Positions 12,106 to 24,400 of a stretch of DNA of 64,000 bases are shown here, in pieces. The position numbers and the translations under genes are program-made. The notes beneath the pieces are model-generated. The model searched no databases. It had not been told where the DNA came from and saw only the letters and a program-made list of their open reading frames with translations. Numbering within the stretch: the first letter of the stretch is position 1; each line of letters opens with the position of its first letter. The stretch is from Dolomedes plantarius (Eukaryota > Arthropoda > Arachnida > Araneae > Dolomedidae), in NCBI GenBank assembly GCA_907164885.2, contig OU015499.1:161808590-161872589 (forward strand). Direction: 5' to 3'.

Positions 12106-14002
12106 AGGAATAAATAATTAAAACAGTCTAAATATTTGCAAAGTGTCCAAAATGTATCAGTCGGTTATAGGAAATGTAGGTAAACAATATATTCAAAATA
12201 CAATACTTTTATTTAAAAAAAATCTTAAAAATTCGAAAATAAGCATGTAAAAATATCAAGAAAAAGATACATAAAAATACAAAAGTAGTGAAAAATTAAA
12301 TAAAGTATTTAAAATAATGAATAGTTTGTAGCGAGATAATTTCAACAAGTATAGATGAATGGAAAAACAATGACAATAGTATTACTAGTGATTTTTTAGA
12401 ACTAAAATTTAAATTTAAAATATTTACAAACAAATAAAAATCAATTTATAAAACTAAGAAGAAAATTAAAATATTTTAGGAAAGGTTATAAAATTAACTA
12501 AAATCATAAATTGGGGATCTTCATTTGAAAAATTAGATTTTAAAAACACTGAAAAAGGAAAACTAATATACTAGATGCACTCAAACCTGGATAAAACCTA
12601 TAAACCAGATCTGAATAACCAAAGGTAAGTTCTCATCTTCTGGGTGGTATTCCTTGAAAAAAAGGAAAATAAAAATTTTGTGAAAGGAATTCAAAATTTT
12701 TTCATTAACTTCATTATCTTAAACTGATCTCGAATTTCATTGGCTGAAAACATTGCTGAAACTGAAAAAAAAACCATGTGACATTTCTAAAATATTATCT
12801 CTGACCTTTGGTAATGTAAGAACAGAGCTTAACTGCATCAGGTTTGCAGTGTATTGAACCATAAACCCAAATAATAAAAGTATTTATTATAAAGATTGCA
12901 ACCCAAGAGATACAGAACATAAGTGAAGTATATACTTATGTAATCTTCAAATTTGAGGCCATAAAAAATCCAGCACTTTTTGCAACACTCATGTGTTTGG
13001 TGTTTTTTAAATTGTATTTCATGCTTAGAAAAGTATAGAATTTTGAAAACATCGAAAGCTTATCGAATTTAAGAAACTATCATTTATGTGCATTAAGTTT
13101 TTAAAATTAGAATAAAATCCATACACACTGTTAATTTAAATAATTATATTTTCTATGTAATTGATGAACTGGCACTAAACTTGATTTATGTATTGTTATG
13201 TATTGTTTTGCAGTTGAAGTATCAAGTGTTAAAATTGTGCTTGGGTCTGTTTAGAACAAGATTTATATTATCTGCTCTCTTACCTACATATTCTTTTTTC
13301 TAAATAGATATTTTGTACAAAAATTTTGCAAATTTGGCAAAAATATATAGCTAAATTCTTACTGTTCATGGCTTTAATAATTTTTTATATATTCAGTTTC
13401 AGTTGTTAAGATCATTGTTAGTCAAATTGATGTTTGTTATGTTAGTATTTATGTTTCCTAACCCCCCTCGCTGCTAGGGGTAAAAAATATTCATTGAATT
13501 GAAAGTAACTGCAGTTGAAGTATCAAAAGTAAATTCTGATTCAAAAAAATTCTGATGCTCTTTTTTCCTCAGTATGTGTTCTATAACTTGATATTTAAAA
13601 CCACATTTCAGTCTCTAGAAATATGTTGTAGAATTATGCTGTGATCGAATACGCATGAAAGGAATTATATTTCTTGATGGAAAAAGTTAAAACATGCATT
13701 TGAGGATTATATTTCACCATTTATGTAATAAATAACTGTGCCCAAAACTTGAAAATTTTAGGTGATAAGTTTTATTTTTCCATGAGGCATATATGCATGA
13801 ATATTTGTACAAGTTCTTTTATGAAGAATGTTCGAAAAAAAATTCTGAATAGAAGTCAATCATTTGCCAGTTTTTTCTTTCATTTGCAGTCATATACATA
13901 GTTTAGATTTCATGTTGAACTGAATTACTCAATATCTGTTTTCTTGACAGTTAGTTTACATATAACTCTATTTTAAACATAATTTATAGAAACCTTATTT
14001 TT

Positions 14003-14227
14003 TTCTTCCAATACGGAGGTGCTTTGTCAGATAGATATTCGACTGTTGTCTTTATTTGCAATTTATTGCTGGCTATTTTATTATGGGAGCACCATGTAGG
14101 CTTATCAGCATAACTCCCTATGAAGGGACGACATAGATGGATTCATTTTAGTGCTCATGCTGGGGTTTCGACTGTGCACCCTCAGCACCACAAAAGCCAG
14201 CACACTTACCACGCGGCCTCCATAGCC
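14003..14227 (-). repeat. tRNA-derived SINE in copy B
   Basis: Read on the complement, it begins GCTATGGAGGCCGCGTGGTA, like a tRNA with an A-box. It has a B-box-like segment (CAGTCGAAACCCC) about 50 bp later and ends in the shared tail GGTGCTCCCATAAT...TATTGG. The same layout is seen at 60886-61106 and, more diverged, at 25570-25740. Confidence 0.65.
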
Positions 14228-14640
14228 CATTTATAGGACCCTGATAGATAAAAAATTTGTAGATTTTATTTGAATTCTACATATTAATATTTAAAAATTT
14301 AGAAATTTTTCAGTAACTTAATACATTAAAGGAACAGAGTATGACAGTTAATTACTTTGCACTGGAAAATTTGACATCTGAGTTCATGTCATTCGGGCCT
14401 TTGATCAGGGCCAGCCTTTGTCATTGTAGGGCCAAATTCCAGAAAATTCGGTTCGATCCATCAAAATTCTGATATAAATACATTAAATGATAAACATTTA
14501 ATGTGAAGCATAAAAAACAAAAATTAGGAAGGTGGTCATATTTCCTTTTTTATGTACGTTTATAAGAAAAGAAAAAGTAAAATGTAGCTAGACTACATAT
14601 ATTTTATTTACAAAACAAAATTATTGACAATCAAATTTTG

Positions 14641-15640
14641 CTAGATTTTTTTATCAACAAGATCATTTATAAATTGATGAAATTTTAATTTCCTTGTTTC
14701 TACATGCTCTGTTGACACTATTGCTAGACAGTTGAGTCTCTTCTGCGATATTGTTGACCTCAGGTATGTTTTAATTAATTTTAATCTTGAAAACTTCTTT
14801 TTCCAATGCTACAGTTACATGAATTGTTAATAATATTCTTAAAGATATAAAAGTATTTATGAAGCCAGTAGCTGTCATTTATAGCAATTGTAGAATTTTT
14901 ATACGATTTCTGAAACAATAGGTTTTAATGTTTTAATACAATTTATTTGACCAGCATAAAGTTATCTATGTATACTTTTTTTGTAGACTTCATTTAGTCA
15001 TTATTCTGAATAATTTTTACATATGAGGCGTTAAAAGGCAAAGTGGTGTAAGTCACATTTTCAACTTTTTTTATTTGGGGACAAATATGTAATCTCCATG
15101 TTCAATTTATAGTGGAATTGTAAATAGTTATTATTTGCAATATTGTAATAATTGTTATGAATTATAATTTGTTCAATTTATGATGAATTTTTTTGTAGTT
15201 TTTGCAATTAAACTCTTTTGACTTACACCACTTTGCCTTTCACTGCCTCATATGTCAAGACAATTTCTTGTTATGATGCATGTTCCTTATGTTCATTCTG
15301 TGGAATGGTTTTGAATTAACTTGTCTAGCTGTATACAGTATTTCTTGAAAACAATGCACCTCAAACATTTCTTTCTAGTTTCTTTTTTGTTAATAGTCGT
15401 AATTAAATTTCCTTTTTCATTTTCGTAAATGTGTTCCCTGAAATTCTGGTGATACTTCTAAATCAGTCACAAGCTCTGTGACTCCGACTTAAACTTGTTT
15501 TAAATCAGAGTGGCTATATTTTGTCATGCATTTTAGAAGGTTTCTAAATGATTACAGGACTTTCCTTCAGAAATTTTAAATTTTTCTTCACGTGGAGCTT
15601 TGTACTAGCATGGAGCCTAATTGCTTCGAATAAATCCAAT
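14641..15640 (-). pseudogene. hAT-type transposase relic (DUF4371/ZMYM1-like), copy B
   Basis: The complement of about 14860-14641 reads LRILLTIHVTVALEK, shifts frame once, then LKLIKTYLRSTISQKRLNC and HVETRKLKFHQFINDLVDKK before a stop at 14641. This is the typical hAT C-terminal dimerisation domain. Further upstream (about 15640-15380) come LDLFEA, then a degraded VTELVTDLEV-like, EFQGTHLRK and RIFNYE-like block, as in hAT proteins of the ZMYM1/DUF4371 group. Many stops and shifts are present. Equivalent relics occur in copy C (43115-43760) and copy D (61519-62290), so the relic predates duplication of the unit. Confidence 0.7.
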
Positions 15641-16898
15641 TGTATTAAACCAAGCCCTGCCTTTCATAATTCTTTACATATTTTCTATCATTTTATTCAT
15701 AGTGTTCCTGAGGTTGTGTTATGATTATTCATATCATTTTAATTCTGTGATGAACTGTGAAGAGTTTGGTTTCACAGACTTTTTAAATTTTTATGACGAG
15801 AACTCTGACTAGTCGCCAAAATTTGTTGGTTCGATATAGCCATGCAAATCTACTCAGGGCAGAAAAATTGTGGGTGTTTTTCATTTTTCACATTGCATGT
15901 TATCTCATTGAATCATCATTTGGTAAGTCAAGTTTCAGTGGGTATTTAGCTACAAGAATTAAGAAAACATTTTTAACCTGAAAAAACTTTATGACCTAAT
16001 CTCCACATTTGCCTGTAATCTGAATACAATGATTTCAAATTCTCAAATTCTGTTGTTCAAAAATATGTTTGAAGTATAATATTCCTACCATTGTGGTGAG
16101 ATTTTACTCCAAAATGCCAATTTCTCCCTTTGATTCTGTTTGTTCTGTAAAGAAGCTATACACTGCAGCCATGAAGGATACTTTATATGCATAGCAGTGA
16201 AAATGCAAGGCAGGGGAAGCATACAATTATTATAAGCTTTTTAAGGATTTCTATTTTTAGATTTATGAAATTATAATCTCCTCTTGCTTCTGACTAATAT
16301 GTGAGATTTACTTCTCGTTTTAATTCTGTAGGAATAAATATAGAAGACAGAAGGCTTCCAAGATGTAAAAATACCAAGGTGAAAAAAAAAATTAGTAATC
16401 AATCGTTTGTCAGGAAATCAGATAATTCTGAATTATGTGTAGTACCTCCTTGAAAATGTAACCTTGCATGAGCATTGCTATTAAAAATGGTCAGAATGGG
16501 ATTTTTGTGTTCATAGGTTTAATTCCAGTTGTTTTTATAGCTTTATTAATGCAAATTTATGTTAGCATATTCATGTTTTTGTGTGGCCATTTTCTTGCAC
16601 CTCATTTTACTGCTTTTATATCTGATCTATTTATAGGTGATAATTTTGTTAAGGCACCTGAAAGTGGCTCTGAATTTTATGAAAATCTTTTAATGAAAAC
16701 ATGAAGTTTGTAGAGAAAGTTAATGAAAAATTACTTTAAATTCTCTGTCTTGTACTCTGTAATCCAAACATAAATGTTTTAGATTTTAACTCTCTACCTC
16801 AAAAAGTGGGCAGTTATAAAAGTTCAAAATGCTCCAAATGAAAACTCTATACCCCAGATATATCCCCAGACCCCAGAGTTTTCTGATTTTTTGCATAT

Positions 16899-17739
16899 CT
16901 TGCTGTACACATTCTACGTGGAGTGGGAGGCAAAGTGGGTGAGTTATCATAATTATGATGGCTAGAAAATCTAGGGTTATTGCTCTGATAGTTAGGATTA
17001 GATGGTCTTTGGTATCGGTAGTAATTATGAGGTCTCTGGTAAGTATTTTGCCTCGGGACATAAGTTCTAACATCATTTGTATATCTTGGTACATCTGACC
17101 TATTCCAAGTTTGGGAATAATTCCTAAAGTAATCATTTCTGTTTTGAATTTGGGGAGTTCTAACAAAGAGATTTATATATCTGGGCGAGTCATTACTAGG
17201 TTGGGGATTCTGTCTTATTTTTACCAGTATGTGAGCTTGGTCAAGCAAGCAATTGGGTCAGCAAGGGAATTAATGGTCATTAGCGGTTTTAGTTCCCTGG
17301 GGAGGCCATCAGTTAAACCCTCCATGATCATTTCACTTCTTAAATTTAACTTGTTCCCGATTTCTAATTTTCTCCTGAAATATTTTGTAATATCATCATT
17401 GTTTTCATTAAATTTTAACCCTGCAAAATCACTAAAGGTAGTTAAGGTAGGGGTGAAAAAATTTTCTTTTAACGCAGTTACTAATTCTGTAAAATTATTA
17501 ATTTGATAGCAATTTTGAATATAAACGTTAAGTGCGTTACCCTTTACAAAACGTGAAAATTTTTGTAATTTCCACTGTTCATCCCTATTCCCTTCTGTAC
17601 ATTTTTTATCAAAATAATTTTACCAAGAGTTTATGCCCATATTACTGTCAGAATCAAAAGGCACAATATTTAGTTCTGTTTAACTACTCGTGATTCTTAA
17701 AGAATCGTCAAGTTCGGTATTTGGTTTGGCAGTCGCCAT
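16899..17739 (-). pseudogene. Gypsy-type gag relic
   Basis: Starting at the ATG at 17739 (MATAKPNTELDDSLR), the complement reads a gag-like protein with several stops and one shift near 17235. Visible parts include EQWKLQKFSRFVKGNALNVY (capsid-like helices), MEGLTDGLPRELKPLMTINS, and a basic Arg/Asn/Tyr/Pro-rich tail ending in PRRMC, the start of an expected CCHC knuckle. The tail is cut off at the junction with copy B at about 16898. It resembles the N-terminus of Gypsy-like retrotransposon polyproteins, and the plus-strand gag relic at 31844-32580 looks related in type. Confidence 0.7.
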
Positions 17740-18459
17740 TTTGTTTTACAAATATAATACTAGAAATTACAAAAAAATAATATAGTAACTGACCTGCTTA
17801 CAACACCAACTTTTGTACTGTAAAATACAATACTAAATAAAAACTTTTTTAAGTGTAAAGCACTCTGATGGTGAACTTGAAAATTTGCTTATATGAGCTT
17901 CTTTGATTTCCGTGCAGCGTTCGGCGATCACATGGAAATCGTAATTATTTTCTTGAAATTGAATTTTTTTATTGTTATTCCACACATAAAAAAATCTTGA
18001 AGTACTACTTGGGGATTTATAGTGGAATTACGAATGATTCATCACTGGTATTTTCCTCAAGATGGCGGAGTCCGGGACCGAAAAAAAAATGGTGCGGTCA
18101 GTCGGGAAAAGAACTCGAAAACCGAACTGGAACACGGGCATCATCATTTGCTCTGATGTAGTCGAATTCTGTCGTAATTTCATGGTGTTCGATAATATGA
18201 CCGGAATGGTCATCTCCACTGGGTAATCAAATCGCAGCAGAGTAGCTTTCTTCTTTCATTGATGACTTGTTCCGAAACGAAACTCAGCCATGAAGACAAA
18301 GAATAGATTCCACTGCGGACGATTTCTTTTAACTTGATCCAAATCGAAACTTGTTCCAAACGCCAAACTAGGTTCTTGATCGATTCTCTGAAATGACCCG
18401 GAGAATAATGACAGAGATAAAGTTTAGAATGGGCAATTATAGGTAGTTAGTAATATTAT

Positions 18460-18514
<55 letters not shown>

Positions 18515-18974
18515 GGCGTCAATCGAATTATTTATTAAGTAGCGAGAAAAACTTTTTTTAAACTAAATAGAATATGAAATTTATAATAATATTAGAGAAT
18601 AAGAATTATCAGATTTTTTTATATATAATTATCGAAAAGTACAAACTTTTATAAAAATCTAACTTATTAATTTTATTCACCTTTAATTTAATTAGCTTCA
18701 AACATTCATGCAGAAATAATGCATGAATATGGTTATTAGATTTTTTTCTTGTGAAAAATATTGTATAAAACAGAAAAATATAGGTATAATCTTTGAAACG
18801 CACAGATAATGCATGAATATAATTGTATATTAAGAAGCAGGAAAGATCAGATAAAAATTCCACGAATGAACGTCCTTGTGAGTTGGGTAATGCTTTCCAC
18901 GCCAATTTTCGCGTTCGGGAGCGAAATTTGGCCAAAATCTTGCCAAAACAGTCCCGATTCGAAACCTCAGCTAT
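17740..18974. other. unassigned stretch between the gag relic and the zinc-finger segment
   Basis: The part next to the gag start (17740-18440) may be retrotransposon leader or LTR, but no TG...CA boundaries or primer site can be set. There is a CA/TA microsatellite at 18464-18510. No ORF here is convincing; the minus-strand ORFs at 18028-18219 and 18609-18935 have no recognisable domain. Confidence 0.3.
18464..18510. repeat. (CA)n(TA)n microsatellite
   Basis: A short ACAC run passes directly into an uninterrupted TATA run. Confidence 0.95.
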
Positions 18975-19150
18975 TTAAAATACACAATACTTTAATTAAT
19001 CCAGAACGTAATTTATAACATCATACATAGTTCATATATATCTCATTTCCTAGCACAAACATTTATATGTTGTATTCATTTCACGTGAAAAAAAAGCGTG
19101 ATGGTACAGTGTTAATATATCCTATTCAAATTCCTTTGTCCTCTATTTTC

Positions 19151-19152
19151 AG
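19151..19152 (+). promoter_or_regulatory. probable 3' splice site of the zinc-finger exon
   Basis: A pyrimidine-rich tract, TTTGTCCTCTATTTTCAG, ends here. The inverted copy has the same tract (TTTCTCCTCTCTTTTCAG, near 38593). Conservation in both suggests a real acceptor, with one or more 5' exons not identified. Confidence 0.5.
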
Positions 19153-19256
19153 GTTCTCCATAAAGATTGTTAGGTGGGAAAGTAAAACGTTTCTGGTGTC
19201 CAGAAGTTCGACGTATTACTGACAGTTTTCTAATCATCCTGTGATGGAACGTCGGC

Positions 19257-21225
19257 ATGCCAGCAGAGCAAATGTCGTGTATTTCCAGTATAAATACACT
19301 TTCTAATGAATGCCATTCCTGCGAGCAAAACCCAGTTGAAAATGAATGCACTTCGTATGAAACGTGTAGAATTAGTTTATATGTAAAAAGTTCCAGTGCA
19401 CAAATTCCCCGTCGCACCGAAGAAGAAATCTTCAAATGTAATATATGTGATGGAACATTCTCAGAGTTGGCCGCCTTAAATATGCATCATTCATACCATA
19501 TTACTGATAATTCTCGCTTTACCCAAACAGAACAACCTTTCACCTGCACTGTATGCGAGAGCCAATTTTCTGTACAAAGTAGTTTTGAAACACATCTCCG
19601 CACCCACACGGGAGAGCGTTTCGCCTGCAAGGCCTGTGAGAAAACATTTTCTGCACAGAGTAGTTTAATGAGACATCTCCGCATCCACACGGAAGAGGAA
19701 CCTTTCGCATGCACTGTATGTGGGAAAACATTTCCTGACAAGAGTAATTTAAAAACACACCTTCGCATCCACACGGGAGAGAAACCTTTCGCCTGCACTG
19801 TATGCCATAAAAGGTGTTCCTCACAGGATGGTTTAAATATACACCTCCGAATCCATACGGGAGAGAAACCTTTCGCCTGCTCTATATGTGGGAAAACATT
19901 TTCCGTACAGAGTAATTTAACAACACACGTTCGCATCCACACGGGAGAGGAACCTTTCGCATGCACTGTATGTGGGAAAAAGTTTTCTGTACAGTCTAAT
20001 TTAAAAAGACATCTCCGCATCCACACGGGAGTGAAACCTTTCGCCTGTACTGTATGTGAGAAGAAGTGTTTTTCACAGGGAGATTTAAAAACACATCTCC
20101 GCATCCACACAGGAGAGAAGCCTTTCGCATGCACTATATGTGGGATAATATTTTCTGATCAGAGTAATTTAAAAGCACACCTTCGCATCCACTCGGGAGA
20201 GAAATCTTTCGCCTGCACTGTATGCGATAAAAGGTGTTCTTCACAGGATGATTTAAAGAAACACCTCCGAATCCATACGGGAGAGAAACCTTTCGCCTGT
20301 TCTATATGTGGGAAAACATTTTCTGTAAAGAGTAATTTAACAACACACCTTCGCATCCACACGGGAGAGGAACCTTTCGCATGCACTGTATGCAGGAAAA
20401 AATTCTCTGGACAGGCAAATTTAAAAACACACCTCCGCATCCACACGGGAGAGAAACCTTTCGCCTGTACTGTCTGTGAGAAAAAGTTTTCTCAACAGGC
20501 ACATTTAATTAGACATCTCCGCATCCACACGGGAGAGAAACCTTTCGCATGCACTGTTTGTGGGAAAAAATTTTCTGTACAGTCTGTTTTAAAAACACAT
20601 ACCAGCATCCATACGGGAGAGAAACCTTTTGCGTGCACTGTATGTGAGAGAAGATTTTCTCAACAGGGTAATTTAAAAAAACATCTCAGGACCCACACGG
20701 GAGAGAAATCTTTTGCATGTACTTTATGTGGGAAAACATTTTCTGAACAGAGTAATTTGAAAAGGCATCAACGCATCCACACGGGAGAAAATCCTTTCGC
20801 CTCCTCTGTATGTGGTAAAACATTTTCTGAACAGAGTAATTTAACAGCACACCTTTGCATCCATACGGGACAGAAACCTTTCGCCTGTACTGTATGTGAG
20901 AGGGTTCTGCACAGTGAAATTTAAAAAAATCTCCGCATCCACACGAGAGAAACCTTTAGCATGCACTGCATCTGAGAAAAGATATTCTCAGCAGAGTCAT
21001 TTAACAGCACATCTTAGCCCCCACACAGGGGAGAAAACTTTTGCCTGCCCTGTATGTGGGAAAGCATTTTCTGTACAGAGTGGTTTAAAAAGACATCTCC
21101 GCACCCACACAGGAGAGAAACCTTTCGAATGCACTGTTTGTGAGAAAAGATTTTCATTGCAGGGGACTTTCAAAACGCATCTACTTATCCATGGAGGAAA
21201 GTCTTCTGGTCAGCACGATATGTGA
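19257..21225 (+). pseudogene. poly-C2H2 zinc-finger protein, gene 1 (one frame break)
   Basis: From the ATG at 19257 a 555-residue frame begins with an acidic, Cys-containing leader of about 60 residues with no KRAB or BTB domain recognised. It then carries about 17 C2H2 fingers of 28-residue period joined by TGEKPF linkers. Finger 1 is atypical (CNICDGTFSELAALNMHHSYH) and finger 17 has lost its first Cys (FASSVC). Finger 18 is broken near 20905. Three more fingers follow in another frame to a stop at 21225, one of them with a Cys-to-Ser change (TASEK). Fingers 4-8 and 9-13 resemble each other in order (for example KRCSSQDGL with KRCSSQDDL), which indicates a five-finger tandem duplication. 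The expected role is nuclear sequence-specific DNA binding. Without the break it would have about 21 fingers. Degenerate finger remnants continue to about 21480. Confidence 0.85.
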
Positions 21226-21514
21226 GAAAAGGCTTTCTGAACTCGATGATTAAAAAAACATGTTTGCACACACAAACATATGTTGCTACAAAGAGAAATC
21301 TTTCTTCCTATGTGTGAGAGAGATTTTCCTTGCAGTGTGCTTTAAAAACGCATCTCCGTACCATTACAGAAGAGAAACCTTTCGATTTCTCTATATGTGA
21401 GAAAAGATTTTCGGGAGAGGGTATTTTAAAATGAAAAACCCTTTCATCTGCAGTGTATGAGGGATAGGCTTGAGAACAGAGGAAATACGCATCTCCCTAC
21501 ATATTTAAAAATGC

Positions 21515-21520
21515 AATAAA
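21515..21520 (+). terminator. AATAAA polyadenylation signal, gene 1
   Basis: It lies 290 bp after the stop. The same motif is conserved in the inverted copy at 36628-36633, which supports it as the real 3' end signal. Confidence 0.55.
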
Positions 21521-22345
21521 CTGTACTATCGTATAAAACGGGAGTGTTTAGTGCAAAAAAATATTCTTGTCCCACCGTATGTGGTGAAAAAGGAATTTAA
21601 TCTCAGGTTTGATGGTATTTATTTAGAGGAGATATCGCACATAAATATGTTTTGGAATTAATTTAGCGTTTTATGAAATTATTTAATTTTTTAAATATAT
21701 GAATACGATATCAGTCATCACCTACGATCTCTGAGGGATACTTGACGCACTAAAGTGATTGAAGTAAAAAATACTTATGCAATAGTTTTGATTTTTGTTT
21801 TTGCCTAATATTATATTTTTCAAGATTTAACTGTTTTTTTCTACATCGACTGTGTAAATAAGGAAATAAATATGAATTATGATATATTAATAAATATTTT
21901 AGGGCTTCATGTCGACACTGGATTAATTTTCGCTTTTGTTTCTCTTTTAATTATTTTAAATTAATTTCGTTATTACTTTTATTCGAAGGGTTTTTGGAAT
22001 GTGCAGATAAAGTAATATTTAATGTATGGAGCATCTAATTATACTTTTATATTCTTTTATATTAGATATTGTATCACATTTTTATGTATGAAATATATAA
22101 TTATAAATTTGAACTCGGCCCGTAAAAAAATGTTTAAAATTTATAAATTACACCAAGTCTTGTCTATCGAGTAATGGACTCTGCTGAGTCTTGCAATATA
22201 TTTGGACAGGACCTAGGATCATCTGCTCTGACTCTGAGTGGTGCAGGTAATCAGAGAGTAAACCTCTGGAAGGGATGTTGCACACTATGAGGCGAAGTCT
22301 GATTTGTACTTAAAGCAAGTTTTTATGAGTTTGTTTAGCAATTTG

Positions 22346-22588
22346 CTGGACAGCTAACATATGCTATAAATTTTGTCTTACTCAAATTAAATTTAATCTT
22401 GTCGTACGCGGAAACACGAGTGCATCTAAAATTCGTAAGAATGGGGAGGCATCTGTTAGAAAATTTATTTTGGAGAAACGACGTGGTCTGAAGGAAAATG
22501 CTATGTCCTTTGGAGAAATTTCTAAACTTTTAGTATATCATTTCGAACTTATAGTTACACACGTTTGAGGATAAAAATTTCTGTGTTT
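22346..22588. other. unassigned stretch with a short open segment
   Basis: About 22434-22565 reads on the plus strand as NGEASVRKFILEKRRGLKEN then FGEISKLL. This could be a helix-turn-helix N-terminus of a transposase, but it is too short to assign. Confidence 0.25.
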
Positions 22589-22785
22589 CTAAATGTTGTT
22601 GAATTCTTCCAACATTCCCAAGTCTCCTTGCTTAAAACGGGATGCTTGAGGACGGGAATCGTGACTAATTCTATTCCGTGCATGATATTCTTGCGCACGT
22701 TTTAAAGCGATTTTTCTTGGCTCATTAACCTTTTCCTTACGGGGTGGGATAACATGTATCCCAAGAATACAGCCCCAAGAATGAA
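22589..22785 (-). pseudogene. Gypsy integrase, downstream half (split by a Tc1 insertion)
   Basis: It reads PPRKEKVNEPRKIALKRAQE, YHARNRISHDSRP and FKQGDLGMLEEFN. The xxRA(Q/K)xYHxxxKxxxD and FKxGDLVM pattern is typical of the C-terminal part of Gypsy integrases. Its upstream half lies at 24515-24757, on the far side of the Tc1 element 22862-24403 and flanking TA repeats. The two halves are in the same order and strand as an intact pol. Confidence 0.7.
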
Positions 22786-22787
22786 TA

Positions 22788-22819
<32 letters not shown>

Positions 22820-22860
22820 CATATGTATATATATATATACATATATATATATCCATATAT
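22783..22860. repeat. (TA)n microsatellite with TACATA interruptions
   Basis: An AT-alternating tract directly abuts the left TIR of the Tc1 element. A matching tract follows the right TIR at 24404-24434, so the Tc1 probably inserted into a pre-existing TA repeat. Confidence 0.9.
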
Positions 22861-22861
22861 A

Positions 22862-24400
22862 CACTGCTAAAAAAATTAGGGGAACAAGCAAAGAAGTTAA
22901 GAAAACCGTGCGAGACAGCCATGTATTGGCATAAAATGGATAGTACACGCGTATCAATGCGTAAACTATGCGAAAAAAAGACGTAAAAAAATTTGTAATT
23001 AAGCTTTAATTCTTTGAGAATATGGAAAAAACATGAAAAGATGATTTGGGGCAATTTAGTTACATGTAAACGATAAAAAAAAGTATTGTTTAGAAATGAT
23101 GCAAGATTTTTAATATGGCGTGTGGTCTCCTCGAACAGCTAAGACTGCTGCACACCTGTTTTCCATGGATGCGATGATGTTATCGATAAGACTTTGGGGA
23201 ATACTGTTCCACTCCTCAAGAAGTGCAATCTCCAAGTCTCGGAGAGTAAAAGGAGGCCTTTGTCTCGCAGCAATGCGTCGTCCGAGCATGTCCCAAACAT
23301 GCTCGATTGGATTCAGGTCAGGAGAGCACGCTAGCCATTCCATACGCTGTATTGTTTCAGCTTCAAGCATGTTCTCCACAAGACGAGCTGTATGCGGTCT
23401 GGCGTTATCATGCTGGAAAACAAAGGAATCTCCAATGGCTGCAGCGTAAGGTATGACATGAGGTCTCAGTATCTCGTCTGCATACCTTCGGGCCGTCAAA
23501 GTACCATTCCGAATGATATGCAGGTCCGTACGTCCACCTATGCTGATTCCACCCCATACCATAAAACCAGCTCGTCTGTATTGTGACCTTTCACGAACGA
23601 ATGTGGGGTTATTTCGAGTGCCCCTTTCCCTCCATACCACAACACGTCGGGTGTCACACTCCAGACTGAATCGGGACTCGTCTGTAAACAGCACTTGGCT
23701 CCAATCATGTTGCTCCCAATCTCGATGTTCATCAGCCCATCTTCGGGCCGCACGGTGGCGTGAGGTCTACGGAATGCAGACCATTGGCCTACGTGCATAG
23801 AGACCTCCCTGATGAAGCCTATTACGTACTGTTTGGCTGGACACCCTTCGTCCTGTTGCAAAAAGCAACTGTCTTTGCAGCTGAGTAGCATTGTCTGTTC
23901 TGTTTCGACGAGCAGTATATACCGGTCATCAGTTGCTGTAATGGCGCGTGGCCGACCTTGCCCTGGTCGACGACTAACATTCCCTGTTTCTTGGAATCGA
24001 TTCCACAGCCTTGCACCGACACTTCTGGCGACTCCAACAGCGTCCGCGACACTACGTTGTGTTTACCCGGATTCAAGTCTGCCTATAATACGCCATGCCA
24101 TGGTTTCCGGTAAATCACGTTGTTGAGACAACTTCAAGTCGCCTTTTCTCAAAAAGAATAACTGAGCAATCGAATTTCACAGTTAAGGCAGTGAAACAGA
24201 CGTTTCTGCAACATCCCGATTTCCGCCCTTATGTTCTTTTTCTGGTTTTTGACGTCATGAGCTTTGATTTGCATATGAAGTTTTCTTCTTCTGTCTCCTG
24301 TTAGACTTTAAATTATGGATGATTTGTTTTATGTTACTTATCGGTGTAAGTATTTGCGTAATTTCGTTAAAACCATGTGCTCCCCTAATTGTTTTGAGCA

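Larger units (their letters stand above)
7556..16898 (+). repeat. repeat unit copy B
   Basis: This is the most complete copy of the unit. It starts at the palindrome centre and runs to about 16898, where sequence shared with copy C (ending TTTTCTGATTTTTTGCAT) gives way to a gag relic. It is interrupted by the DD82E element (7899-10190) and by a GGGTCATTCC element (about 11344-12105). It includes a SINE (14003-14227) and a hAT-type transposase relic on the minus strand (14641-15640). Excluding inserts it is about 6.3 kb. Small plus-strand ORFs near 15793 and 16468 recur in the other copies, but I regard them as antisense shadows. Confidence 0.75.
18975..22345 (+). repeat. inverted segmental duplication, plus arm (zinc-finger gene 1)
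   Basis: It is similar to the complement of 35790-38760 from upstream of the zinc-finger exon (TTAATTAATCCAGAACGTAAT near 18992) through the gene and about 1.1 kb of 3' flank, including a TTGCAATATATTTGGACAGGA block near 22195. The arms differ in zinc-finger number and carry independent lesions. Confidence 0.8.

Noticed and set aside
16468..16704. Small hydrophobic plus-strand ORF (MSIAIKNGQNGIFVF...), repeated at 41993-42199 and 63251-63481
   Set aside because: It is conserved only because it lies in copies B, C and D. The other strand carries the hAT relic nearby, and the ORFs end differently in each copy with no codon-level conservation evident.
19487..20502. Minus-strand Cys/Trp-rich ORFs opposite zinc-finger gene 1 (and plus-strand ones opposite gene 2 at 36915-38201)
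   Set aside because: Antisense shadows of the periodic finger coding sequence.
23120..24304. Plus-strand ORFs opposite Tc1 element 1
   Set aside because: Shadows of the minus-strand transposase.
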